DNA of 64,000 bases from Gammaproteobacteria bacterium (lineage in GTDB: Bacteria; Pseudomonadota; Gammaproteobacteria; JAJPIJ01), in NCBI GenBank assembly GCA_021324815.1, contig JAJPIJ010000035.1:1-64000 (forward strand), in the 5' to 3' direction. The notes under the pieces were generated by a model that worked only from the letters and a program-made list of their open reading frames with translations, was not told the origin of the DNA and made no database searches. The position numbers and the translations under genes are program-made. Below are positions 7,957 through 16,888 of this stretch, piece by piece (the first letter of the stretch is position 1; the number at the start of each line of letters is the position of its first letter).

Positions 7957-9156
7957 TCAGCTGGCGCGGGCGGCCTCCGACTGATAATACTTCATCAGAA
8001 TCGCCGCCACCTCGGGCCGCGCAAACTCGACGGGCAACGCCTCGCCGCGCGAGAGCATCTCCCTCACCCTGGTGCCCGACAGATCGATGAAGTCCTCCGC
8101 CGTGTGATCCGGCGCGTCGCGCTTCATGACCACGCGGCCGAGTTTTTTGGAATACGCCGTGTTGTCGGCGCCAAAAATTTTAATCTTCAGCGCGTCCCTC
8201 GGCACCTCCTTTTCGAAGATGGCCTGGGCGTCGAACGGCCCGTAGTAGCCGCCGACGCCGGCGTGATCGCGGCCGACGATGAGATGGGTGCAGCCGGCAT
8301 TCTGGCGGAACACGGCGTGCAGCACCGCCTCGCGCGGCCCGGCGTAGAGCATGTCGAAGCCGTAGCCGGTCACCATCACCGAGTTCGGCGGGAAGTAAAG
8401 TTCGACCATCTTGCGTATGGCGGCGTTGCGCACCGGCGCCGGGACGTCGCCGCTCTTCAGCCTGCCGAGCAGCATGTGGATGAGGATGCCGTCCGCCTTC
8501 ACCGCCTCCTTGGCCATCTTGCACAGCTCCTCGTGCGCGCGGTGCATGGGGTTGCGGGTCTGGAACGCCACGACCGTCCGCCAGCCGCGCCGGTTGATCT
8601 CGTCGCGGATCTGCATGGCGGTGCGGAAGGTGTCCGGGAAATCCTTCTCGAAGTAGCTGAAATTCAAAACCTGAATGGGGCCGGAGATGAGGTGCCTGCC
8701 CAGGCTCATGAAAGTGGCGACGCCGGGGTGCTTGGGATCGAGCGTGCGGAAGATCTTCTCCGCAACCTGCTTCAATTGCGCTTCGCCCACTTCTTCAATG
8801 GCGTCCACTTGCTGCACCGCCAGCACCGGGTTGCCGGGCAGGTTCGGATCGCGCAGCGCGATGCGCGCCTGGCCGCGGATGGCGGCGGTGTCGCCGGTCA
8901 GGTTGACGATCGGCACCGGCCAGAACAGGCCCGCTGCCGTGCGCATGTGCTCCGCCACGCTCAGCATGTCGGCCAGGTTCATGTAGCCGGGCAGCGGGTT
9001 GAAATAGCCGGCGCCCAGCATCACGGCGTTGGCGGCGGCGGCGGAATTGAGCAGCAACGCGGGCAGGCTTTCGGCCTCCTTGGCGAGCGCCGCGCGCGCG
9101 GCGGGGTCGGCGACATACAGGGGATTCAGGGTCGCCGAGCCATGCGGGGTGATCAT
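7957..9156 (-). CDS. sat: Sulfate adenylyltransferase (ATP sulfurylase), homomeric type
   Basis: 399 aa, the length of single-chain ATP sulfurylases used by sulfur oxidisers and sulfate reducers rather than the CysDN type. The nucleotide- and sulfate-binding motifs are clear: QTRNPMHRAHE near residue 200 and GRDHAGVGG near 285. There is no fused APS kinase domain. In sulfur-oxidising bacteria it turns adenosine phosphosulfate plus pyrophosphate into ATP and sulfate. No aprAB is in the window, so the direction of use is inferred. The start has a good GAGGAG site. Confidence 0.93.
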   Translation of the reverse strand: MITPHGSATLNPLYVADPAARAALAKEAESLPALLLNSAAAANAVMLGAGYFNPLPGYMNLADMLSVAEHMRTAAGLFWPVPIVNLTGDTAAIRGQARIALRDPNLPGNPVLAVQQVDAIEEVGEAQLKQVAEKIFRTLDPKHPGVATFMSLGRHLISGPIQVLNFSYFEKDFPDTFRTAMQIRDEINRRGWRTVVAFQTRNPMHRAHEELCKMAKEAVKADGILIHMLLGRLKSGDVPAPVRNAAIRKMVELYFPPNSVMVTGYGFDMLYAGPREAVLHAVFRQNAGCTHLIVGRDHAGVGGYYGPFDAQAIFEKEVPRDALKIKIFGADNTAYSKKLGRVVMKRDAPDHTAEDFIDLSGTRVREMLSRGEALPVEFARPEVAAILMKYYQSEAARAS

Positions 9157-9232
9157 GAATGGTCTCCTCGAATGATTGTGCCGGAAATGGAAAGCGCGTA
9201 ACGATACCGGGGCCCGTCAAAAAATCCAACCC

Positions 9233-9808
9233 TCAAGCCGGAGCCGGGCGGCGGGGATGGTACCGCACCTCGCCGCCGCTGCGCACGATGTCGCCGACGT
9301 GCGTGCGGAAGGCCCCCGCGCGGCGGTCGTCAAAGTAAAATTTCAGCGTGTGCAGAATGGTGGGGAAGGCGATTAGATCCCAAGGGATCTCGTGCTCGTC
9401 GTACAGCCGCACCTCGAGGCTTTCGTGACCGGGGCCGAAATCAAGGTCCAGCAGCCGGGCGCGGAACATGATGTACACCTGGTTGGCGTGCGGCAGGCTC
9501 AGCATGGTGTGCAGCTCCAGCGCATCGACCCGGGCGCGCGCCTCCTCCAGCGTCTCGCGCACCGCCGCCTCGATGGCGGTCTCGTCGTTCTCCATGAAGC
9601 CCGCCGGCAGCGTCCACAGGCCGTAGCGCGGTTCGATCGCGCGTTTGCAAAGCAGGATGCGCCCCTCCCATTCCGGGATGCAGCCCGTCACCACCCGCGG
9701 GTTCTGATAATGCACCGTCGCGCAATACGCGCAGACGTAACGTTCACGGGTGTCCTCGGGCGGAATTTTTCGTTCGACCGGCCGGCCGCATTCGCTGCAA
9801 AACTTCAT
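9233..9808 (-). CDS. NUDIX hydrolase with N-terminal zinc ribbon
   Basis: 191 aa. Residues 1-30 hold a CxxC...CxxC zinc ribbon (FCSECGRP...YVCAYC). The NUDIX box follows as GFMENDE plus seven residues plus RETLEEARA, near residues 75-97. This architecture is widespread in proteobacteria and its substrate (often NADH or a similar dinucleotide) is not fixed by sequence. The ATG at 9808 places the zinc ribbon right at the start; a non-ATG start 13 codons upstream is less likely. Divergent from hemH. Confidence 0.88.
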   Translation of the reverse strand: MKFCSECGRPVERKIPPEDTRERYVCAYCATVHYQNPRVVTGCIPEWEGRILLCKRAIEPRYGLWTLPAGFMENDETAIEAAVRETLEEARARVDALELHTMLSLPHANQVYIMFRARLLDLDFGPGHESLEVRLYDEHEIPWDLIAFPTILHTLKFYFDDRRAGAFRTHVGDIVRSGGEVRYHPRRPAPA

Positions 9809-9896
9809 GTGGCAAACCCGATGATCATGGCACCAATTATGCCACACCCGCGCCGCCGTACCGTTTATACTTGGCGGGCTTCAAGGTCTTCCCGCC

Positions 9897-11012
9897 ATGA
9901 CAGTCGAGACTGCCGCAACTCACCCCGCCGCCGCGCCGGCGACGGCCGGCATACTGCTGGCCAATCTCGGCACGCCCGCGGCGCCCACGCCCCCGGCCGT
10001 GCGGCGCTATCTCGCGGAATTTCTCTCCGATCCGCGGGTCATCGACAAACCCCGCTGGCTGTGGCTGCCGGTTTTGCACGGCGTCATTTTGAACGTGCGG
10101 CCAAAGCGCTCGGCGCACGCCTACCAGCAAATCTGGACGCCGCAGGGCTCGCCGTTGCTCGTCATCAGCCGCAGGCAGGCTCAAGCGCTGCAATCAGCAT
10201 TGCAGCAGCGATACCGCGCGCCGATCAAGGTCGCCCTTGGCATGCGCTACGGCCGGCCCTCGATCAGAAGCGCGCTCGAGGAACTGCGGCAGGCGGGCTT
10301 GCGGCGACTGTTGATCCTGCCGCTCTATCCGCAATACTCGGCCACCACCACCGCCTCGACCTTCGACGCCGTCGCGCAGGTGCTGCACGGCTGGCGCTGG
10401 CTTCCGGAGCTGCGCACCATCAACAGCTACCATGATGACCCGGCATACATTTCCGCGCTGGCTGCTTCGGTGCGGCGGCACTGGGAACAACATGGCCGCG
10501 GACAAAAACTGGTGATGTCGTTCCACGGCCTGCCGGAGCGCTACCTGCGACTGGGCGATCCCTATCACTGCTTCTGCCAAAAGACCGCCCGCCTGCTGTC
10601 GGAGAATCTGCAACTCGCCGATGGGGAATGGGTTATCACCTTCCAATCGCGCGTCGGCTTTGAGCGCTGGCTGCAACCCTACACTGACAAGACCCTGAAG
10701 CAGCTGGCGAAGCAAGGTATCCAGCGCGTTGACCTGATCTGCCCCGGGTTCTCCGCCGACTGCCTGGAGACGCTGGAGGAAAACAGCATTCGCAACCGCG
10801 AAATCTTCATGAAAGCGGGAGGAAAAGACTTTCACTACATCCCCTGCTTGAACGATCACGCCGATCACATCCAGATGATGCTGGGATTGATTGAGCGGCA
10901 CACGCAAGGCTGGCCGGAATTTTCTTCCGACTGGAACGAACAACGTCAGGCAGAAGAGTGGAAACTCACTGACGAGCGCGCGCGGGCCTTGGCGAATTCA
11001 TCACAAGCCTGA
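9897..11012 (+). CDS. hemH: Ferrochelatase
   Basis: 371 aa. It inserts Fe2+ into protoporphyrin IX, the last step of haem synthesis. Family features in order: GILLANLGTP near residue 18, the conserved RYLAEFLSDPRVI, LPLYPQYSATTT near 141, and SFHGLPERYLRLGDPYHC near 200, which holds the catalytic histidine. C-terminal CPGFSADCLETLEE is also conserved. Its stop codon sits in the loop of a hairpin shared with the convergent zinc-ribbon gene. A TATACT -10-like hexamer is seen at 9866-9871, without a good -35. Confidence 0.95.
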   Translation: MTVETAATHPAAAPATAGILLANLGTPAAPTPPAVRRYLAEFLSDPRVIDKPRWLWLPVLHGVILNVRPKRSAHAYQQIWTPQGSPLLVISRRQAQALQSALQQRYRAPIKVALGMRYGRPSIRSALEELRQAGLRRLLILPLYPQYSATTTASTFDAVAQVLHGWRWLPELRTINSYHDDPAYISALAASVRRHWEQHGRGQKLVMSFHGLPERYLRLGDPYHCFCQKTARLLSENLQLADGEWVITFQSRVGFERWLQPYTDKTLKQLAKQGIQRVDLICPGFSADCLETLEENSIRNREIFMKAGGKDFHYIPCLNDHADHIQMMLGLIERHTQGWPEFSSDWNEQRQAEEWKLTDERARALANSSQA

Positions 11013-11020
11013 AGGCTTGT
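11003..11020. terminator. Hairpin at the hemH / zinc-ribbon gene junction
   Basis: ACAAGCC-TGAA-GGCTTGT: a 7-bp stem with a four-base loop between two convergent genes. It lacks a T-run but is well placed as a bidirectional terminator. The hemH stop codon lies inside the loop. Confidence 0.5.
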
Positions 11021-11033
11021 ATCAGGAATTCAT

Positions 11034-11246
11034 TCAGCGTTTGATGAGGACGAAGTCGGCGCCGCAGTAGGGACACTTGGCCTGGCCCGTCTCCTCGATG
11101 GGCAGGAACACGCGCGGATGCGAGTTCCACAGGCTCATGCCGGGCATCGGGCAGTGCAGCGGCAGATCATCCGCCGTCACCTCGTAGCGGTTCTGCGCGT
11201 TGGGCGTAATCAGTTCAGCCGTGTCTGAAGTTTTTTCCGTGTTCAT
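11034..11246 (-). CDS. Zinc-finger domain protein (zf-CHCC type)
   Basis: 70 aa with HCPMPG near residue 31 and CPYCGADF at the C-terminus, the Cys/His spacing of the zf-CHCC family (related to the mitochondrial complex I NDUFS6 zinc domain). In gammaproteobacteria this small protein often follows ilvE, as here (16-bp gap). Its function is not established. Probably co-transcribed with glnE and ilvE. Confidence 0.85.
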   Translation of the reverse strand: MNTEKTSDTAELITPNAQNRYEVTADDLPLHCPMPGMSLWNSHPRVFLPIEETGQAKCPYCGADFVLIKR

Positions 11247-11262
11247 GGCGGCAAAACCTTTC

Positions 11263-12189
11263 TTATTTTACCGGCGTGAGCCACGCGGCGTGCGCTTCGC
11301 TCCGGCCGTGGACCACGTCGAAGTACAGTTTCTGCAAACGCTCGGTGATGGGCCCGCGCTTGCCGCCGCCGATCACGCGGCCGTCGAGTTCGCGCACCGG
11401 CGTCACCTCCGCCGCCGTGCCGGTGAAAAACGCCTCGTCGGCGATGTAGACTTCATCGCGGGTGATGCGCCCCTCGCGCACGGTCAGCCCGCTCTCGCGC
11501 GCCAGCGTCATCAGCGTGTCGCGGGTGATGCCCTCCAGCGCCGAGGTCACCTCCGGCGTCTTGAGCTCGCCGTTCTGCACGATGAAGATGTTCTCGCCGC
11601 TGCCCTCGGCGACGTAGCCCTCGGTGTCCAGCAGCAGGGCCTCGTCATAGCCGGCGTCGACGGCCTCGCGCAGCGCCAGCATGGAGTTCATGTAATTGCC
11701 GGTGGCCTTGGCCTTGCACATCGTGATGTTGACGTGATGACGCGTGTAGGACGAGGTGCGGATGCGGATGCCGCGCGTCATGCCGTCATCGCCCAAATAG
11801 GCGCCCCACGACCAGGCCGCGACTATGACGTGGGTCTTGAGATTGTCGGCGCGCAGTCCCATGCCCTCGGAGCCGAGGAAGCACAGCGGCCGGATGTAGG
11901 CCGTCTCCAGCCTGTTCTCGCGCACGGCGGCGCGGCAGGCCTCCGCGATCGCGGCGGCGTCAAAGGGCATGTTCATGCGCAGGATGTGCGCCGAGTTGAA
12001 CAGCCGCCGCATGTGCTCCTGGAGGCGGAAGATGGCGGTGCCGCGATCGGTCTTGTAGGCGCGGATGCCCTCGAACACGCCCATGCCATAGTGCAGGCTG
12101 TGCGTCAGCACGTGCACCTTGGCATCGCGCCAGGGCACGAGCCTGCCGTCGAACCAGATCACCCCGTCGCGATCATCCATCGTCGTCAT
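11263..12189 (-). CDS. ilvE: Branched-chain amino-acid aminotransferase
   Basis: 308 aa, fold type IV PLP aminotransferase that makes or degrades Leu, Ile and Val with 2-oxoglutarate/glutamate. IWFDGRLVPW at the N-terminus, the HSLHYGMGVFEGIR block near residue 31, KATGNYMNSMLA with the PLP lysine near residue 160, and EGSGENIF near 195 match IlvE closely. The start overlaps the glnE stop by 4 bp (ATGA), showing translational coupling. Confidence 0.95.
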   Translation of the reverse strand: MTTMDDRDGVIWFDGRLVPWRDAKVHVLTHSLHYGMGVFEGIRAYKTDRGTAIFRLQEHMRRLFNSAHILRMNMPFDAAAIAEACRAAVRENRLETAYIRPLCFLGSEGMGLRADNLKTHVIVAAWSWGAYLGDDGMTRGIRIRTSSYTRHHVNITMCKAKATGNYMNSMLALREAVDAGYDEALLLDTEGYVAEGSGENIFIVQNGELKTPEVTSALEGITRDTLMTLARESGLTVREGRITRDEVYIADEAFFTGTAAEVTPVRELDGRVIGGGKRGPITERLQKLYFDVVHGRSEAHAAWLTPVK

Positions 12190-15101
12190 TGTGTTTTTTC
12201 CTCATCCATCCCCAGCATCCAGCGCCGCCACAGCCGCGCCACCACGGCGCGCTCGGCGGCGAATTTCTCCTCCGCCACCTGCGCCGGCCGGCCCTGCAAG
12301 GTGCAGCGGTGGATGGCGCCGCGCAATTTGAAGTAAGCCTCGCGCAGCGCCGCGCAGTCGTCCCCGGAAAGCAGGCCGCAGCTGCTGAATTCGCCCAGCA
12401 AACGCAGATTGTCCGTCCAGCGCAGCAGCGCCGGATGCGTCGCGGCGTGGGCCAGCACGCCATATTGCACCATAAATTCGATGTCCGTGACACCTCCCGG
12501 CCCCTGCTTCAGATCGAACATGCCCGCCGCCGGCCTGTTCAACTCGCGCCGCATCTGCTCGCGCATGTCCGCGACCTCGCGCCGCAGGGTCTCCGGATCC
12601 CGCCGCCGCGAAAGCACCTCGTTGCGCACGGCGGCGAATCGATCGATGACCGCGGCGTCGCCGGCGATCCCGCGCGCGCGCACCAGGGCCTGATGCTCCC
12701 AGGTCCACGCCGAGCGGCGCTGATAATCCGCAAACGCCGCGAGACCGCTGACCAGCAGGCCGGACACGCCGCTGGGGCGCAGGCGCGTATCCACCTCGTA
12801 GGCTACGCCCGCGGGCGTCGCCGTGCTCAGGAGATGAATCAGCCGCTGCGACAGGCGCGTGAAAAACACGGCGTTGTCCAGCGGTTTCGCTCCATCGGTC
12901 ATCTGCTCCTCGCCCTCGCTGTCGTGCAAAAACACCACATCGAGATCGGAACCGTAGCCGAGCTCAAAGCCGCCGAGCTTGCCGTAGGCGAGGACGGCGA
13001 AGCCGGCGCGGCGGCGGCCGCCACCGGTGGTGCAATGGGGCTCGCCGTGGCGTGCCGCCAGATGGCGCCAGGCCAGCTCCAGCGCGCCGCGCAGCACCGC
13101 CTCGGCGATCCAGGTCAGGTGATTGCTGACCTCCGGCAGCGGCAGATGGCCGGTGAGATCGGCGGCGGCCACCTTCAGCATCTCCGCCTGCCGGAACTGC
13201 CGCAGCGCCTCCATGTGCCGCTCGAGATCCTGCGGCGGGTGTTTGGCCAGCTCCGTGCGCAGGACCCGCTCCAACTCCCCGGCGCCGGGCGGCGCGTACA
13301 GGGCGCGGGCGTCAAGCAGCTCATCGAGCAGCACCGGATGCCGGCAGACGGCGTCCGTAATCCAGGAACTGCGCGCCAGCAGGCGCGCCAGCAGGCGCAG
13401 CGCCTTCGGGTACTCGGCCAGCAGCGCAAGATACACGCTGCGGCCGGCCACGGCCTCGACCAGCTTCAGCAGGCGTTGCAGCGTGATGGTTCCGCTCCTG
13501 CTGGCGCCGGCCGTCCTGATCAGCAGCGGCAGGAGGCGTTGAAAGCGGGCGCGTCCCTCCGTGGTGAGACGGCCGATGACGGGTTCGCGCAGCAGGCCGG
13601 CAACGGCCCGCCACGCCGCCGCGGGATTGCGGAAGCCCGCCTCGCGCAGCACCGCCGCGGCGGCCTCGTCACTCAGGGAACCCTCGCACAATTCGCGCAG
13701 CCGCTGCATCAGCGCCTCGTCCGCGCGTTCCACCTGCTCCGCAGTCAGGACCTGCGCAAAGCAGTCGCACACCTTCCGCAAATGCTGATCCAGCGCGGCG
13801 GCGTATTTTTCCCAGCCGGCGTAGCCCATGGCGCAGGCCAGCCGTTCCCGTTCCGCCGCCCCGTCCGGCAATGAATGCGTCTGCCGATCCTCCACGGCCT
13901 GCAGGCGATGCTCGGTGTTGCGCAGGAACACGTAGGCGCCGGTCAACGCCCGCACCGCGTTCGCCGGCAGCAGTTCCAGCCGGCCGATGGCCTCCAGCGC
14001 GGACAACGTCGAAGGCGTGCGCAACGCCGGCTCGCGGCCGCCGCGGATCAGTTGAAACAGCTGGGCGATGAATTCGATGTCACGGATCCCGCCGGCGCCG
14101 CGCTTGATGTCGTCATGGCGCTCCAGCCGCTCCACTTCGTGCTCAATCTCCCGCTTCATCCCGCGCAACGCCGCGAGCGCGCCGAAGTCCAGATAACGCC
14201 GGTAGACGAACGGCCGCAGCCGTGTGAGCAACGCCTCGCCGCCGGCGCGATCGCCGGCCACCACGCGGGCCCTGATGAGCGCGTAACGCTCCCAGTCGCC
14301 GGCATGGGTCTCATAATAGGACTGCATCGCCGCGGCGCTCAAGGTCAGGGCGCCGCTGTCGCCGAACGGCCGCAGGCGCATGTCAACGCGGAATACAAAA
14401 CCTTCGTCGGTGGCTTCATGCAGCAGGCGGATCAGGCGGCGGCCCAGCGCATCGAAGAATTCCTGGTTCGACACCACACGCGGGCCGTCCCGCGTCTCGC
14501 CCTCGCCGCCGTAGGCGAACATCAGATCGACGTCCGAGGACAGATTGAGCTCGTGCCCGCCCAGCTTGCCCAGACCGATCACCGACAACCGCTGCGGCTG
14601 TCCCTGCGCGTCGACGGGGGTCCCCAGATTCCGGCAGTGGTCGGCGTGCAGCCAGTCGAGGGCATGATCGATCGCCGCCTCGGCCAGCCAGGATAATTCG
14701 CGCATGGTTTCCGCCACCGGCGCCAGGCCGTTGAGGTCGCGCCAGATGATCCGCGCCAGCTCGCGCCGGCGCAGGCGGCGCAACCGGCGGCCGAGGGCAT
14801 TCCCGTCCGCCGGCGCCTCGGTTTCCCCGGCGAGCATCGCGGCGTAGCGCCGCGGGCCGTACACCGTGTTCAAATCGCCGCTCGTGAGGAGGTCCTCAAG
14901 CAGCGCGGGCTGCCGGGCGAACAGCCGGGCCGTCCACGGGCTGCACGCCGCGGCGCGCACCAGCTGCTCCGGCGCCAGTGATTCGCGAACCGCGGCCGGC
15001 AACGCCGCCCAGATTTCCCGGCAGTGGTGTTCGGTTTCCGCCCGCAAGCCGGTCGGGACCTGTTCCAGCGGCGCACTGAATGCGGCGGGAAGTCTGCTCA
15101 T
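12186..15101 (-). CDS. glnE: Bifunctional glutamine synthetase adenylyltransferase/adenylyl-removing enzyme
   Basis: 971 aa, normal for GlnE. It adenylylates and deadenylylates glutamine synthetase in response to PII state. Two nucleotidyltransferase domains are visible: the N-terminal one with LSSDVDLMFAYGGEG near residue 190, and the C-terminal one with GYGSDLDVVFLHDSEGE near residue 715, separated by a helical linker. It heads the glnE-ilvE-zinc-finger operon. Confidence 0.95.
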   Translation of the reverse strand: MSRLPAAFSAPLEQVPTGLRAETEHHCREIWAALPAAVRESLAPEQLVRAAACSPWTARLFARQPALLEDLLTSGDLNTVYGPRRYAAMLAGETEAPADGNALGRRLRRLRRRELARIIWRDLNGLAPVAETMRELSWLAEAAIDHALDWLHADHCRNLGTPVDAQGQPQRLSVIGLGKLGGHELNLSSDVDLMFAYGGEGETRDGPRVVSNQEFFDALGRRLIRLLHEATDEGFVFRVDMRLRPFGDSGALTLSAAAMQSYYETHAGDWERYALIRARVVAGDRAGGEALLTRLRPFVYRRYLDFGALAALRGMKREIEHEVERLERHDDIKRGAGGIRDIEFIAQLFQLIRGGREPALRTPSTLSALEAIGRLELLPANAVRALTGAYVFLRNTEHRLQAVEDRQTHSLPDGAAERERLACAMGYAGWEKYAAALDQHLRKVCDCFAQVLTAEQVERADEALMQRLRELCEGSLSDEAAAAVLREAGFRNPAAAWRAVAGLLREPVIGRLTTEGRARFQRLLPLLIRTAGASRSGTITLQRLLKLVEAVAGRSVYLALLAEYPKALRLLARLLARSSWITDAVCRHPVLLDELLDARALYAPPGAGELERVLRTELAKHPPQDLERHMEALRQFRQAEMLKVAAADLTGHLPLPEVSNHLTWIAEAVLRGALELAWRHLAARHGEPHCTTGGGRRRAGFAVLAYGKLGGFELGYGSDLDVVFLHDSEGEEQMTDGAKPLDNAVFFTRLSQRLIHLLSTATPAGVAYEVDTRLRPSGVSGLLVSGLAAFADYQRRSAWTWEHQALVRARGIAGDAAVIDRFAAVRNEVLSRRRDPETLRREVADMREQMRRELNRPAAGMFDLKQGPGGVTDIEFMVQYGVLAHAATHPALLRWTDNLRLLGEFSSCGLLSGDDCAALREAYFKLRGAIHRCTLQGRPAQVAEEKFAAERAVVARLWRRWMLGMDEEKTQ

Positions 15102-15126
15102 CGCGGCGTGACGAGGATCCCGGCCT

Positions 15127-15840
15127 TCAATGCGGTGGTGACCCGGTACGCTCTTTCAATTCCTCCAGCCTCCGGCTCAGGAATTTATACTCGGCGGGGT
15201 CCTTGATCTGGCCGCTGTCGAGCAGGCCGCCGAGCAGTATCTTGGCGTCCTCCAGCTCGCCCATGTCCTCCAGCACGAAGATGCGCATTTGTTTCGCCCA
15301 GTCCGGCGCCTGCGGCGCGTCCTCCGCCAGCGCCCCGGCGTATTTCAGCGCCAGCGGTTGATCGCGGAGCAAATGCTTGGCCACGAACACCGCGTGGGCA
15401 AGCCACGGCCAGCGCCGGTTGGGATCGAGCAGAAATTGCTGATAAACGAATTCCAGCATCCGCCGCTGCTTGTCAGGCACCGGCACCTCGCCGTACAGGC
15501 GCGCCGCCGCGAGCAATGGGTACTGGCCGCGCGGATCGAGCTCCAATATGCGCGCAAGCCACTGTGTGACGAGGCCGTAATCCAGTTCCCGGAAGGGGAT
15601 GCTGATCCCCGGCTGGTTGTCGAATGCCTGCAGCCACAGCATCAAAAAACGCGCCAGCGTGACCGGCTCTCCCAGGCTAGCGGCATTGAGCACGTTCACG
15701 TCGGGGGGGGCGGTCAGCGCGGCGGCCTCGGCCCGCGGGCGCGGCTGCGCCGCGTGCCAGGCCAGTTGCATCGTCAAGCTGGCGGCGAGCAGCACGACGG
15801 CCGCCGTCGGGACGTCGCGCCATGAGCGCTCATTACTCAT
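15127..15840 (-). CDS. Membrane-anchored TPR-like hypothetical protein
   Basis: 237 aa. One N-terminal hydrophobic helix (residues 12-30) and then a mostly helical soluble part with TPR-like periodicity (WLARILELDPRGQYPLLAAARLY...). I do not recognise a named family. It lies downstream of the ABC-2 permease on the same strand, separated by 180 bp with two G/C-rich hairpins, so it may belong with that transporter. The ATG at 15840 is the first in frame. Confidence 0.65.
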   Translation of the reverse strand: MSNERSWRDVPTAAVVLLAASLTMQLAWHAAQPRPRAEAAALTAPPDVNVLNAASLGEPVTLARFLMLWLQAFDNQPGISIPFRELDYGLVTQWLARILELDPRGQYPLLAAARLYGEVPVPDKQRRMLEFVYQQFLLDPNRRWPWLAHAVFVAKHLLRDQPLALKYAGALAEDAPQAPDWAKQMRIFVLEDMGELEDAKILLGGLLDSGQIKDPAEYKFLSRRLEELKERTGSPPH

Positions 15841-15868
15841 ATTGGATTGCGGGGTTGTTGAAAAACCC

Positions 15869-15887
15869 CTCCCCCTTGACGGGGGAG
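15869..15887. repeat. GC-rich hairpin CTCCCCC-TTGAC-GGGGGAG
   Basis: Seven-bp G/C stem followed by a second G-rich block, within the 15841-16020 spacer. A companion hairpin of the same composition is at 15972-15992. Such C5/G5 hairpins are common dispersed intergenic elements and can act as terminators for the permease transcript. Confidence 0.5.
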
Positions 15888-15971
15888 GGCGGGGGAGAGG
15901 GTGATAGCGATCCTGTCCATTCGTAAACCTCTATTATCGCCGGACGACATTCTTTGCCCCCTCCCCCTGTC

Positions 15972-15992
15972 CCCCTCCCGCAGGGGGAGGGG
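15972..15992. repeat. GC-rich hairpin CCCCTCCC-GCAGG-GGGAGGGG
   Basis: Eight-bp stem with a five-base loop, just downstream of the permease stop at 16021 (minus strand). Related in composition to the hairpin at 15869-15887. Likely terminator or REP-like element. Confidence 0.5.
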
Positions 15993-16020
15993 ATACTCTT
16001 TAGAACTTTTCAGCAAGCTG

Positions 16021-16803
16021 CTAGAAGTTGCGGCGGTGCAGATCGAATAGCCCGGCGGCAAACAATAACAGGCTGTAAATCACCGTCTGCGCCAGGATCG
16101 GCGCCAGCACCGCCATGCTCACGCCCGGATAAGCGAGCCATTCGCTGGACGTGAAACGGTGCAGCGCCGGCAGCAGGCAAGCCAGCGCGTCGATGACGCG
16201 GGCCATGACCGCGTTGGCGAGGCTGTGTGGATCCACCAGCGGCCCGCGGCTCATCAGTTGCAGGGCAGCGATGCCGCGCGAAAGCAGATAGAAGGCCGCG
16301 ACGGCGCTGACGGCGGCGGTGATCTGCGAGAGGGTCAGCACGCACAGGAGGCTCACGCCGGAGACGATGACGAGCTCGCACCAGAGCGAGGCGCCCCAGA
16401 TCGCGGCGCGCTGCCACGGGGCGACGAGGCAGGCCGCCAGCGTGAACAGCATCGCGATGGCCGCCGCCACCGCGAGATAACCCATGAGCTTGCCCAGATA
16501 ATAACTGGTGCGCGGCAGCGGCAGGGACAGCATCAGTTCGACGGTCTTGTCGGCGAACTCGCGCGCCATGCTGCCGGCCACGAACAGGCACAGGATGAAC
16601 ACCGCCAGCCCGCGCAGCAGGCTGCCCAGAAACGCGGCCCTGATGACCGCACCCTCGGTGACGGCGATGGCGCCGGCGAACTCGACCAGCACCAGCGCCA
16701 GGGCCAGCGCCGCCGCCACCAGCCACGCCAGCCGCCCGCGCAGGGCCTCAAGCCAGGTCAGCCGGGCAATGACAGGAACGGGCCGCCAGAAATCCACCCG
16801 CAT
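16021..16803 (-). CDS. ABC-2 type transporter permease
   Basis: 260 aa, six predicted membrane helices. The pattern MAREFADKTVELMLSLPLPR between helices 2 and 3 is typical of ABC-2/NosY-type permeases (drug, haem or polysaccharide export). Normally the ATPase gene is directly upstream. Here the upstream neighbour is a divergent histidine kinase and no ABC ATPase is found anywhere in the window. Substrate unknown. Confidence 0.8.
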   Translation of the reverse strand: MRVDFWRPVPVIARLTWLEALRGRLAWLVAAALALALVLVEFAGAIAVTEGAVIRAAFLGSLLRGLAVFILCLFVAGSMAREFADKTVELMLSLPLPRTSYYLGKLMGYLAVAAAIAMLFTLAACLVAPWQRAAIWGASLWCELVIVSGVSLLCVLTLSQITAAVSAVAAFYLLSRGIAALQLMSRGPLVDPHSLANAVMARVIDALACLLPALHRFTSSEWLAYPGVSMAVLAPILAQTVIYSLLLFAAGLFDLHRRNF

Positions 16804-16888
16804 TCAGCGCCTCCGGGCACGCGACGCGGTGATCTGTGGCATGATGAAAATCGTGCGCAGCATTACTTTTCCATTATCCTAGAGACCG

